Shown here: positions 32,169-39,432 of the stretch, one piece after another
Layout: every line of letters begins with the position of its first letter
Numbering within the stretch: position 1 is the stretch's first letter
Assembly: GCA_902511735.1 (NCBI GenBank)
Contig: CABXGK010000004.1
Coordinates: 1-43,550, forward strand
Source: an uncultured marine group I thaumarchaeote
GTDB taxonomy: Archaea; Thermoproteota; Nitrososphaeria; Nitrososphaerales; Nitrosopumilaceae
Direction of reading: 5' to 3'
DNA: 43,550 nucleotides
Program-made: the position numbers and the translations under genes
Notes under the pieces: model-generated
Databases searched by the model: none
Seen by the model: the letters and a program-made list of their open reading frames with translations, nothing else
Told to the model about the DNA's origin: nothing

Positions 32169-32873
32169 ATGGCAAAAAATGATACAAAAGTAAAAGTGGT
32201 CTCGTTGAAACCGGCTCTTGATTTTGATGCTGCTGAAGAAATGGTTGACTCTAGAAAAGTAAAATCATTTCAAACTTTACTCCATAAACCTAAAAAAAGT
32301 GAGATACATCTACATTCACTTACATTGCATTATGAATCGATTCTTCTTTTATCTGGAAAATACTCTGTTGATTTCATTCGTGATGCTGATCATACGTTAT
32401 CTGTAGACAAAGATGTTCAAGAAGTAATCATATCTGATGAAGTTTTTCCTGTCAAGAAAAAGCACGGTGTGCTAAGCAAATTAGAACCATCATTCAAAAA
32501 TAAAATAAAAATACAAATGCAGGAACGTGTGATGCTTGAAAATTCTGATGATGTATCTTTCGATCATCATGGGAAAGAAATGAATCTCTCATACAATGAC
32601 ACTCTGAAACTATTGGAAAAACATCCTAAAAAAACAATCAATGATGATAAAGACTCTATACGTAGGCCTGAAATTACTCTTGATGCTGCAAAATCAAAAC
32701 TTATTGCAAAATTAAGAAAACCAGCTGATTCTGGAATAAAATCTTCTGAAGAAACATTTGATTTTAGGGATATATTGGAAATTTATGTTCCAATTTACGA
32801 AGCACGATTGATTGGTCCTAAAAAAAGAATCAAAATATTAAGAATTGATGCTGTTAGGAAAAAAATTCTTTAG
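32169..32873 (+). CDS. Hypothetical basic protein (234 aa)
   Basis: A Lys-rich soluble protein starting MAKNDTKVKVVSLKPALDFD. It has a strand-rich N-terminal part (LHSLTLHYESILLLSGKYSV), a long charged middle section with DHHGKEMNLSYNDTLKLLEK, and a C-terminal domain LEIYVPIYEARLIGPKKRIK. No family is recognised. I chose ATG 32169 over 32145, as TTTAAAA at 32134-32140 would be about 30 nt upstream of the former and immediately next to the latter. It is divergent from the cupin pair. Confidence 0.72.
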   Translation: MAKNDTKVKVVSLKPALDFDAAEEMVDSRKVKSFQTLLHKPKKSEIHLHSLTLHYESILLLSGKYSVDFIRDADHTLSVDKDVQEVIISDEVFPVKKKHGVLSKLEPSFKNKIKIQMQERVMLENSDDVSFDHHGKEMNLSYNDTLKLLEKHPKKTINDDKDSIRRPEITLDAAKSKLIAKLRKPADSGIKSSEETFDFRDILEIYVPIYEARLIGPKKRIKILRIDAVRKKIL

Positions 32874-33689
32874 TTATTTTACCATTCTTTGAAATTCTGG
32901 ATCCTCATAAAATTTCTGAAAAACTTTTTCTTTTCTTGCCCATAACTTGATTGTCTTTGAATGCTTTATTGCAATATTCAACAAATCAAATGCTTCATTT
33001 ACCTCATTCAGTGCAGCTTTACTCCTAGCTTTAGCATAAACCACATTCACATTTCCTTTATGTTTATCTAAAATTTTATCAAAAACTTCTATTGCTTTTT
33101 CATGTCTTTCTAATTCTGCTAACTCTATTCCTTTGTGAAACAATGAATCAAGGTGCTGTGGATTTGCTCTGTGAACACTTTCAAAACAATTTAATGCAAG
33201 TTCATGTTTTCCCATTTTACCTAAAACAATCCCTTTGTAAAATCTTGGATTTGGTTTCTTTGGATCTTTCTCAATTGCTTCATCCAAAACTTTCAGTGAT
33301 TCCTCATGTTCAAGTTTCTTATCCAATAGAACTCCTTTATTGTAATATGCAGGTGCATAACTTGAATCCGCTTTAATTGCTTTATCATAATATTCCATTG
33401 CTCCTTCAGGATCTCCGAGTTCTGCCATTGCGATACCTCGATTATTCAGTGCAGCTGCATCATTTGGGTTTCTTTGGGTTATCATATCAAAACATGTTAT
33501 TGCATCTGCATATTTTTTCAACTGATTTAATGCCAAACCCTGATTATACCATGCATTAACATTTTCTGGATCAATTTTTGTAACTTTTTTGAATAATGAA
33601 ACTGCTGCTTTCGGTTGATTTTTTTCTAAAAATGTCATTGCTTGATACATCAAGTCTTCTGGGTCTTCCTTTTTTCCAAACAATCCCAT
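32874..33689 (-). CDS. TPR-repeat protein (271 aa)
   Basis: Begins MGLFGKKEDPEDLMYQAMTF and contains about seven tetratricopeptide units, for example NAWYNQGLALNQLKKYADAI, AALNNRGIAMAELGDPEGAM, APAYYNKGVLLDKKLEHEES and LDSLFHKGIELAELERHEKA. Cytoplasmic protein-interaction scaffold; partner unknown. The MGLFGKK beginning is shared with two zinc proteins in this window. The stop abuts that of the convergent 234-aa gene with no base between. Confidence 0.87.
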   Translation of the reverse strand: MGLFGKKEDPEDLMYQAMTFLEKNQPKAAVSLFKKVTKIDPENVNAWYNQGLALNQLKKYADAITCFDMITQRNPNDAAALNNRGIAMAELGDPEGAMEYYDKAIKADSSYAPAYYNKGVLLDKKLEHEESLKVLDEAIEKDPKKPNPRFYKGIVLGKMGKHELALNCFESVHRANPQHLDSLFHKGIELAELERHEKAIEVFDKILDKHKGNVNVVYAKARSKAALNEVNEAFDLLNIAIKHSKTIKLWARKEKVFQKFYEDPEFQRMVK

Positions 33690-33701
33690 ATTTTTTTAAT
33701 A

Positions 33702-33797
33702 TTATTCCTGCTTATAGCAATTACACTGTTTTGTCTTGTGACGTATACATCCCACCAATCTGTGATCTTTACATCCACAAATTATGCATTTTTTCAT
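33702..33797 (-). CDS. Tiny Cys/His-rich protein (31 aa)
   Basis: ATG 33797 to TAA 33702. The peptide starts MKKCIICGCKDHRLVGCIRH and ends KTKQCNCYKQE: six Cys and two His in 31 residues, arranged CxxCxC...H...C..H...CxC, a metal-binding pattern. A canonical Shine-Dalgarno AGGTGA (33807-33802, minus) precedes the ATG by 4 nt, unusual here, where many genes look leaderless, and strong support for translation. It lies just upstream of the TPR gene (12 nt between), so both may be in one transcript. Confidence 0.6.
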   Translation of the reverse strand: MKKCIICGCKDHRLVGCIRHKTKQCNCYKQE

Positions 33798-33880
33798 CTT
33801 TTCACCTGTAATTCCGCTTGACTACTAATCAATGAATCGCATAATGAATCTGTAATATTCCTCCATCCCCTGTTATAATT

Positions 33881-34063
33881 TTGAGAAAAATAACTGTAAA
33901 ATTAAATGAAAAAGATTATCTGGATTTTTTACTTGAAAGTAATGAACATGAAAATACTGTTGAAGAACAGATTACTGAAATTATACAATACTATGTTCTA
34001 ATTAGACGAAGACGTGTAAAACTCAAATACATATCTAAAGAAACTCTGGATTCGCACATATGA
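33881..34063 (+). CDS. Small hypothetical protein (60 aa), RHH-like N-terminus
   Basis: Starts with TTG 33881, giving RKITVKLNEKDYLDFLLESN after the initiator Met. A short strand followed by two helices (EEQITEIIQYYVLIRRRRVK) resembles a ribbon-helix-helix protein with a basic C-terminus, but the match is weak. TAATATT at 33853-33859 is about 26 nt upstream, which supports the TTG. It is convergent with the zinc-finger gene, stops adjacent. Confidence 0.6.
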   Translation: MRKITVKLNEKDYLDFLLESNEHENTVEEQITEIIQYYVLIRRRRVKLKYISKETLDSHI

Positions 34064-34258
34064 TCATTTACATTTCTTTTTGTGTTTTCTCAAGTCATCT
34101 GGGTCTCTAAACTCTGTACCACAATTACGACACTTGACATCAACTCTTCGTCCATGTGCAATTTTTTCATGTCTTTTGAGTCTCTCTGCATCATGTAAGT
34201 CTGAGCCACATTTTTTACATTTTGTTGCATTGTCTTCTGTTTTTGTAAAAAGTTTCAT
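34064..34258 (-). CDS. Small protein with two C2H2-type zinc fingers (64 aa)
   Basis: MKLFTKTEDNATKCKKCGSD leads into a first finger (CKKCGSDLHDAERLKRHEKI, then AH) and a second (VKCRNCGTEFRDPDDLRKHK, ending KKCK, where the last His is replaced by Cys: C2HC). Paralogue of the finger proteins at 27063 and 29628. Highly basic overall. Probably binds nucleic acid or protein; target unknown. Confidence 0.82.
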   Translation of the reverse strand: MKLFTKTEDNATKCKKCGSDLHDAERLKRHEKIAHGRRVDVKCRNCGTEFRDPDDLRKHKKKCK

Positions 34259-34346
34259 CGTATGATATAGTGGTTAGATCTTAAAATGATTTTCCTTTTT
34301 CTTCCTAATGATATTGTTTATTTTATCTATAAGATGAGAATAACTT

Positions 34347-34628
34347 ATGGATTTGAACAAAGTTGTAAAAATTGGCCTAATTGCTGGAATTTCGATAATT
34401 GCAATAATTGCAATAACAAACACTCTCTTTCCATCAAATGCAATAAATCTTCATGAACAAGCATGCATGAGTCTTGCAAATCAAATGATTGAAAATATGG
34501 AAGAATCTAATTTTGACACTGAAAAATTTGCAAAAATGAATGATCTATTATTTTCACGTATGACTAATGAACAATGTACTGATACCGAAGGTTGGAAAAA
34601 AATTGTTAGTTATAGTCCTGAAGATTAA
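34347..34628 (+). CDS. Small membrane-anchored hypothetical protein (93 aa)
   Basis: A hydrophobic segment at about 7-27 (VKIGLIAGISIIAIIAITNT) anchors a soluble domain of about 60 residues (HEQACMSLANQMIENMEESN) with two Cys that may form an extracellular disulfide. No family recognised. TATA-like TTTATTTTA at 34317-34325 is about 26 nt upstream of the ATG. Convergent with the next gene, overlapping by 4 nt. Confidence 0.72.
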   Translation: MDLNKVVKIGLIAGISIIAIIAITNTLFPSNAINLHEQACMSLANQMIENMEESNFDTEKFAKMNDLLFSRMTNEQCTDTEGWKKIVSYSPED

Positions 34629-34993
34629 TCAGGTCTGAATTTCTCTGGCATTATTTCTAAAACTACTTTATGAGATGGAGGTCTTTCTAATTTTTGGCAA
34701 ATTTTGTAAACACAATCTCCTATCATTTTTGAATTTACATCTTTGACCTGAAATTTCTGAAAAATTTCATCTGCTGACATTTTTTCCATCTGTGAATCTA
34801 TGTTAAATGCAATTTCAAGTGCAACTGGTTTTAACTTTGATTCATAATCTCGTTGCAAAAAGTCAATTTCTTTTTTTAATTTGTTTGCAGTTTCTTCATC
34901 ATTGGTTTCTTCTTTTTCTGATTCCAATTTTCTTAATTTTTTAACAGTTTTTCCGCTATGATAATCAAAACTAATGATTAATTCTCGTATCAC
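34625..34993 (-). CDS. Hypothetical protein with coiled coil (122 aa)
   Basis: Residues about 17-55 (VKKLRKLESEKEETNDEETA, NKLKKEIDFLQRDY) form a charged coiled coil, followed by a compact helical domain (MSADEIFQKFQVKDVNSKMI) and KICQKLERPPSHKVVLEIMP. Cytoplasmic; no family recognised. It is divergent from queE with about 50 nt between the starts. Confidence 0.65.
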   Translation of the reverse strand: MIRELIISFDYHSGKTVKKLRKLESEKEETNDEETANKLKKEIDFLQRDYESKLKPVALEIAFNIDSQMEKMSADEIFQKFQVKDVNSKMIGDCVYKICQKLERPPSHKVVLEIMPEKFRPD

Positions 34994-35043
34994 ATTGGCT
35001 AATTGGGAGTTTAGGATATAAGGTATATGAAATAATTATTACC

Positions 35044-35724
35044 ATGCAAGTAAATGAAATTTTCAAATCAATTCAAGGTGAAGGGCCAAATTTTGGAAAA
35101 CCTGCAATATTTCTAAGAACTGCTCAATGTAATTTGAAATGTACTTGGTGTGATACAAAATATACTTGGGATTGGAAAAACTATGATTTTCAAAAAGAGG
35201 TAAAAGAAATGACAACTGACGAAGTAAAAGATGCTATTTCTGCACTTGAGATCAAACATCTTGTAATTACCGGCGGAGAACCCTTACTACAACAAGATGA
35301 TTTGGCTGATTTACTATCATTTTTAAAACCTGATTTCTATGTAGAAGTCGAAACTAATTGTACAATTTTACCAAACAAAATGCTAACTGATTTAGTTGAT
35401 CAATGGAATGTATCCCCAAAAACAAAAAACTCTGGAAATCCATTAGAGCTTTGTGAAAATAATGAATGTTATTACTTTTTTGCAAATCAAAAAAACTGCT
35501 TTTTCAAGTATGTTGTAGAAAATGAAACCGACATTACTGAAATCAAAAAATTTGTCACAAAGTACAAAATTCCTGAAAAAAGAGTACAATTAATGGCTCA
35601 GGCATCAACAAAAGAGGAAATTTCTATGAGAGAAAAGTCAATTTCTGAATTGGCAAAATCTCATAATTTTGAATTTTCTCCAAGACTACATGTTGCAATG
35701 TGGGGCTCGCAACGTGGAAAATGA
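35044..35724 (+). CDS. queE: 7-carboxy-7-deazaguanine synthase
   Basis: Radical SAM enzyme converting CPH4 to CDG in deazapurine synthesis; in archaea this leads to archaeosine in tRNA. The 226 aa start MQVNEIFKSIQGEGPNFGKP, typical of QueE, with the cluster motif CNLKCTWC (CxxxCxxC), LVITGGEPLLQQDDL (GGEP motif) and VEVETNCT. The next gene, trmI, also modifies tRNA, though it appears to have its own TATA box. queC, queD and tgtA are not in the window. Confidence 0.93.
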   Translation: MQVNEIFKSIQGEGPNFGKPAIFLRTAQCNLKCTWCDTKYTWDWKNYDFQKEVKEMTTDEVKDAISALEIKHLVITGGEPLLQQDDLADLLSFLKPDFYVEVETNCTILPNKMLTDLVDQWNVSPKTKNSGNPLELCENNECYYFFANQKNCFFKYVVENETDITEIKKFVTKYKIPEKRVQLMAQASTKEEISMREKSISELAKSHNFEFSPRLHVAMWGSQRGK

Positions 35725-35754
35725 TTATAACCAGAGAAAATTAGGATTTTGAAC

Positions 35755-36555
35755 ATGGCAAAAATAAAAGCAGGAGATCTTGTAATGTTTTTTTACAACG
35801 ATTCGAAAAAATGGTTACTAAAAGTTTCTAAAAAAGAACAATTTCATTCTCATATTGGAGTTATCAAACATGCTGATGCAATAGGAAAAGAATTTGGAAG
35901 TAGATTAATCACAAACAAAGACAAATATCTCTACTTGTTAAAACCTACAATTCATGATCATGTAATGAAAATGCAACACAGTACACAAATTGTATATCCT
36001 AAAGATTTTGGTTACATTGCAGCTAGAATGGGTGTTCAATCTGGCCAAAAAATAGTTGAAATAGGAACTGGTAGTGGTTCGTTAACAACTTTTCTTGCTA
36101 GTATTGTAAACCCTCGTGGACATGTGTATACTTTTGATGTTGAACCAAAATTTATGGAAGTTGCAGAAAAAAATATCAAAAAAGCCGGCATGTCAAAATA
36201 TGTAACTATGCATGAGATGAATCTAAAAAAAGCAAAAAAAATGCCTTTGAAAGATATGGATTTGGCCATAATTGATCTTGGTGACCCTTGGGAAGTTTTA
36301 CCACAAGTTAGAAAAATGTTGAAAAGTAGTGGAAGTGTTGCTGCAATATGTCCTACAATGAATCAACTTGAAAAATTATCTGCAGCTTTTGTAGAAAATG
36401 AGTTTACTGATATAGAGTGTACTGAACATATACTCCGACGTATTGAAGCGAGAGAGGGGAAAACCAGACATTCCTATCAAGGAATTGGGCACACAACATA
36501 TCTTGCAATGGCACGAAAAGTCCACTTTAATAAGAAAAGAACAAAGAAAAAGTGA
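35755..36555 (+). CDS. trmI: tRNA (adenine-N1)-methyltransferase, TrmI type
   Basis: Methylates N1 of A57/A58 in the T loop of archaeal tRNA. The 266 aa start MAKIKAGDLVMFFYNDSKKW, a small N-terminal beta domain, then QIVYPKDFGYIAARMGVQSG, motif I in VEIGTGSGSLTTFLA, TFDVEPKF, motif IV in MDLAIIDLGDPWEVLP, and a C-terminal HSYQGIGHTTYLAMARK. ATG 35755 is preferred to the TTG six nt upstream; ATTATA at 35724-35729 lies about 28 nt before it. It is followed after 6 nt by nnrD. Confidence 0.93.
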   Translation: MAKIKAGDLVMFFYNDSKKWLLKVSKKEQFHSHIGVIKHADAIGKEFGSRLITNKDKYLYLLKPTIHDHVMKMQHSTQIVYPKDFGYIAARMGVQSGQKIVEIGTGSGSLTTFLASIVNPRGHVYTFDVEPKFMEVAEKNIKKAGMSKYVTMHEMNLKKAKKMPLKDMDLAIIDLGDPWEVLPQVRKMLKSSGSVAAICPTMNQLEKLSAAFVENEFTDIECTEHILRRIEAREGKTRHSYQGIGHTTYLAMARKVHFNKKRTKKK

Positions 36556-36561
36556 AATTAA

Positions 36562-37419
36562 TTGACTGTAACTAATCTAACAAAAGAAATCATAGAAAAA
36601 TTCATTCCGTCACGTGAGAATAATTCTCGAAAAGGTGATAATGGCAAAGTCCTGATAGTTGGTGGAAGTTACATTTATCATGGTGCCCCTGCACTTTCAT
36701 CACTTGCTGCGTTACGTTCTGGAAGTGATCTAGTATACACATGTGTTCCAAAAATTAATGCATTTTCTACTCGTTCAATTTCGCCTGACTTGATAGTAAT
36801 TCCTATGGCTGATTCAAAACTCACTCGTGGAACCGTTAACAAATTGTTAGGTCAAGTTCCTGTTGATATTGATTCAGTTGCTATTGGTATGGGACTTGCA
36901 ATACAAGATATTGAAGCAATAAAATTACTTGTAAAATCATTACTTGACAGAAATGTACGTGTTTCTTTGGATGCTAGTTCTCTAATTAAAGAAATACTTC
37001 CAATTATTGAAGGACAAAATGTTGTTGTAACTCCTCATTCTGGAGAATTCAAAAGAATATTCGGTGAAAAAATTGAAACTGAAAATAACTCTCGAATTAA
37101 TACATGTGAAAAATTTGCAAAAAAACATTCGCTTACAATATTGCTAAAAGGACAAAATGATATTATTACAAATGGCGATTCTACATATACAAATTCTACA
37201 TCTACTCCGTGTATGACCGTTGGAGGCACCGGTGATGTTCTATCTGGATTAACAGCTGGATTTCTTTCTAGAAACAAAAATGTGATTGAATCTGCTAGTG
37301 CTGCAACTTTTGTTAATGGTGCTGCAGGGGAAATATTGCAAAAAGAATTTGGTAATCACATTCTTGCAAGTGATCTGATATCTGTATTACCTAAAGTTCT
37401 AAATTCAATTAATAACTAA
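36562..37419 (+). CDS. nnrD: ADP-dependent NAD(P)H-hydrate dehydratase
   Basis: Repairs hydrated NAD(P)H. The 285 aa correspond to the ribokinase-like NnrD domain: NGKVLIVGGSYIYHGAPALS, an internal VVTPHSGEFKRIFG and the signature MTVGGTGDVLSGLTAGFL. The separate epimerase domain (NnrE), fused in many bacteria, is absent here. Start TTG 36562; the stop is 2 nt before the M20 peptidase gene and the start 6 nt after trmI, so these three genes are one operon. Confidence 0.9.
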   Translation: MTVTNLTKEIIEKFIPSRENNSRKGDNGKVLIVGGSYIYHGAPALSSLAALRSGSDLVYTCVPKINAFSTRSISPDLIVIPMADSKLTRGTVNKLLGQVPVDIDSVAIGMGLAIQDIEAIKLLVKSLLDRNVRVSLDASSLIKEILPIIEGQNVVVTPHSGEFKRIFGEKIETENNSRINTCEKFAKKHSLTILLKGQNDIITNGDSTYTNSTSTPCMTVGGTGDVLSGLTAGFLSRNKNVIESASAATFVNGAAGEILQKEFGNHILASDLISVLPKVLNSINN

Positions 37420-37421
37420 AA

Positions 37422-38783
37422 ATGAACTCTGATAAAGCATTAAAATTCATAGATAAAAATAAAAATTCACTTCTAAAAGATCTACAAACACTAATTCGCC
37501 AACCAAGCATATCTGCAAAAAATGAAGGAATTGAAGAATGTAGTGTATTGGTATCTAAAATTTTAAAAAAATCTGGTATAAAATCTGAAATCTTACGATT
37601 AGGAAAAAATGCTGCACCTATAGTATATGGGGAAGTAAAATCAAAAAACAATCCAAACATCACTTTACTTTTCTACAATCATTATGATGTTCAACCAATT
37701 GAGCCTCTTGAATTATGGGATGACCCTCCATTTAGTGGTAAAATAATTGGTAACAAAATTTTTGGTCGTGGCGCGTCTGATGATAAAGGCGAATTAATTA
37801 CTAGGATCAAAGCTGTTGAATCGTATTTGAAAACACATGGTGATGTTCCATGTAATGTAAAATTTGTAATTGAAGGTGAAGAAGAAAATGGCAGTGAAAA
37901 TATTGGAAAATATCTAAAAAAATACAAAAAGAAATTTTCATGTGATGGTGTAGTTTGGGAGTTTGGCTATGTTGATCAAAAAAATCGTCCTATCATTGGA
38001 TTGGGAATGAAAGGTTTGTTGTATGTGGAACTTACCGCAAAAGAATCTATACGTGATGTTCATTCAAGTTTTGCAGTAATTATCAAAAACCCTGCATGGC
38101 GCTTAGTACAGGCACTAAATACAATGCGTGATGATAGTGGAAAAATTCTGATAAAAGGTTGGTATGATGACATTAAGCCATTATCAAAAAAAGATATAAA
38201 ATTAATTCAGAAAGAGCCTTTTGATGCTGATGGATTCAAAAAAGAATATGGAGTGAAATCCTTTGTTGATAACAAAAATGCATTTGATGCAAAGAAAGCT
38301 TTGACATCTGGCGTAACTTGCAACATTGCAGGTATAGAATCTGGTTATATTGGTGAAGGCGCAAAGACTGTTCTCCCAGGAAGTGCAAAAGTGAAGATTG
38401 ACTTTAGATTGGTTCCAAATATGGATCCAAAAAAACTAATCAAATTATTACAAAAACATCTACATGTTAATGGTTTTAGTGATATTACGATCAATGTTTT
38501 GAATGCAGAATCTGCTGCAAGAACAAGTCCTAATGAGAAAATTGTTGATATTGTTTGTAAAAGTACAAAGAAAATTTTTGGTGACTATGTTTTGAATATT
38601 TCTAACGCAGGAACTGGACCAATGCATGCGTTTACAAACATTTTATCTGTACCGTGCATCTCTGTTGGTGCATCGTATATCTTTTGTAGAATGCATTCTC
38701 CTAACGAATTTGCAAAAATCGATCTGTTAAACAAAACAACTAAGAACATTTGTTTACTCTTGGAAAACTTTTCACGATCATAG
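37422..38783 (+). CDS. M20-family metallopeptidase/dipeptidase
   Basis: A 453-aa protein of the ArgE/DapE/carnosinase type. Metal ligands are visible in LFYNHYDVQP (His, Asp) and GRGASDDKGEL (Asp), the catalytic Glu and next ligand in IEGEEENGSENI, and a late His in CRMHSPNEFAKID. A dimerisation insert lies at about 200-330 (KGLLYVELTAKESIRDVHSS). Hydrolyses dipeptides or acylated amino acids; substrate not determinable. ATG 37422 lies 2 nt after nnrD. Confidence 0.88.
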   Translation: MNSDKALKFIDKNKNSLLKDLQTLIRQPSISAKNEGIEECSVLVSKILKKSGIKSEILRLGKNAAPIVYGEVKSKNNPNITLLFYNHYDVQPIEPLELWDDPPFSGKIIGNKIFGRGASDDKGELITRIKAVESYLKTHGDVPCNVKFVIEGEEENGSENIGKYLKKYKKKFSCDGVVWEFGYVDQKNRPIIGLGMKGLLYVELTAKESIRDVHSSFAVIIKNPAWRLVQALNTMRDDSGKILIKGWYDDIKPLSKKDIKLIQKEPFDADGFKKEYGVKSFVDNKNAFDAKKALTSGVTCNIAGIESGYIGEGAKTVLPGSAKVKIDFRLVPNMDPKKLIKLLQKHLHVNGFSDITINVLNAESAARTSPNEKIVDIVCKSTKKIFGDYVLNISNAGTGPMHAFTNILSVPCISVGASYIFCRMHSPNEFAKIDLLNKTTKNICLLLENFSRS

Positions 38784-38872
38784 AATAGAAATTTTACTTG
38801 ATTATTTTACACAATGTGTGTGAAAACATGTAACTTGTATAGTATAACACTGTTAAGATCTGGCAACAAGTC

Positions 38873-39280
38873 ATGGCTATGTCTAAAGCTAAGAGAAGCG
38901 CAGCAGCTAAAAAAGCAGCACGCACTCGCAAAAGAAGAGCAGCAGCCGCAGCAGCAGCAGCTACAAAGAAGAAAGCTTCTGCAGCACGCAAACGTAAGAG
39001 AACCGCCGCAAAAGGCGGTGCAAAACGTAGAGCAGCCCCAAAAAGAAAGGCAGCAAAAAGAGCAGCCCCAAAAAGAAAGGCAGCAAAACGTAAAGCTCCA
39101 AAACGTAAGGCAGCAAAACGTAAAGCACCAGCAAAGAAAAAAGGTGGTGCAAAACGTAAAGCAGCCCCAAAGCGCAAGGCCGCAAAACGTAAAGCTCCAA
39201 AACGTAAGGCAGCTAAAAGAAAAGCAGCTCCAAAACGTAAGGCAGCAAAACGTAAAGCTCCAAAACGACGTCGTCGTTAA
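38873..39280 (+). CDS. Lys/Arg/Ala-rich histone H1-like repeat protein (135 aa)
   Basis: A low-complexity, extremely basic protein composed almost wholly of Ala, Lys, Arg and Pro. From about residue 50 it is a tandem repeat of units like APKRKAAKRK, ending PKRRRR; acidic residues are absent. It resembles the C-terminal tail of eukaryotic histone H1 and bacterial Hc1/AlgP-type proteins, so nucleoid compaction by charge neutralisation is inferred. A TATA-like GTATAAC at 38842-38848 is about 28 nt before ATG 38873. G+C is well above that of the neighbours because of the Ala, Arg and Pro codons. An alternative ATG lies at 38879. Confidence 0.75.
   Translation: MAMSKAKRSAAAKKAARTRKRRAAAAAAAATKKKASAARKRKRTAAKGGAKRRAAPKRKAAKRAAPKRKAAKRKAPKRKAAKRKAPAKKKGGAKRKAAPKRKAAKRKAPKRKAAKRKAAPKRKAAKRKAPKRRRR
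39029..39270 (+). repeat. Tandem degenerate repeat coding for KRKAAKRKAP units
   Basis: DNA units of 15-30 nt such as AAACGTAAAGCTCCAAAACG and AAAAGAAAGGCAGCA recur about ten times inside the H1-like gene. Some units are nearly identical over 20 or more bases while synonymous positions vary, indicating expansion by slippage or recombination. Copy number may vary between strains. Confidence 0.8.
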
Positions 39281-39384
39281 ACTGATCGAAACATCTGTCA
39301 GTAACGTGACCGCGGTAACACGCTGATGCGTTCTCGGCAATTAACGATCTACCGTTTTTTAGATACCACCCTAACTATGGGTAT
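39275..39384 (+). other. G+C-richer, structured segment downstream of the H1-like gene
   Basis: CGTT (39275-39278) with ACTGA (39281-39285) pairs with TCAGT (39298-39302) and AACG (39303-39306), a 9-bp stem with a two-base bulge around the stop codon. ACGC (39320-39323) pairs with GCGT (39328-39331), ATCTA (39347-39351) with TAGAT (39360-39364), and ATACC (39363-39367) with GGTAT (39380-39384). The segment is visibly richer in G+C than other intergenic DNA here. It may be a structured 3' UTR, a processing site or a small RNA gene; no known RNA family is recognised. Confidence 0.4.
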
Positions 39385-39432
39385 TCACAAATTTTTACTA
39401 ATGCTTTTATTGTCTATTTTCAGAGTGATATC

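Noticed and set aside
39310-39318. CCGCGGTAA, identical to part of the 530 loop of 16S rRNA
   Set aside because: The match is only 9 nt and the flanking sequence does not resemble rRNA; taken as chance in a G+C-richer patch.
38807-39340. Long open frames on the opposite strand and in the +2 frame of the H1-like gene (Cys/Phe-rich, or Gln/Lys-rich)
   Set aside because: They arise because the repetitive, G+C-richer Ala/Lys/Arg codons lack stop codons in other frames. The basic Ala/Lys/Arg frame has the promoter, ATG and a meaningful product.
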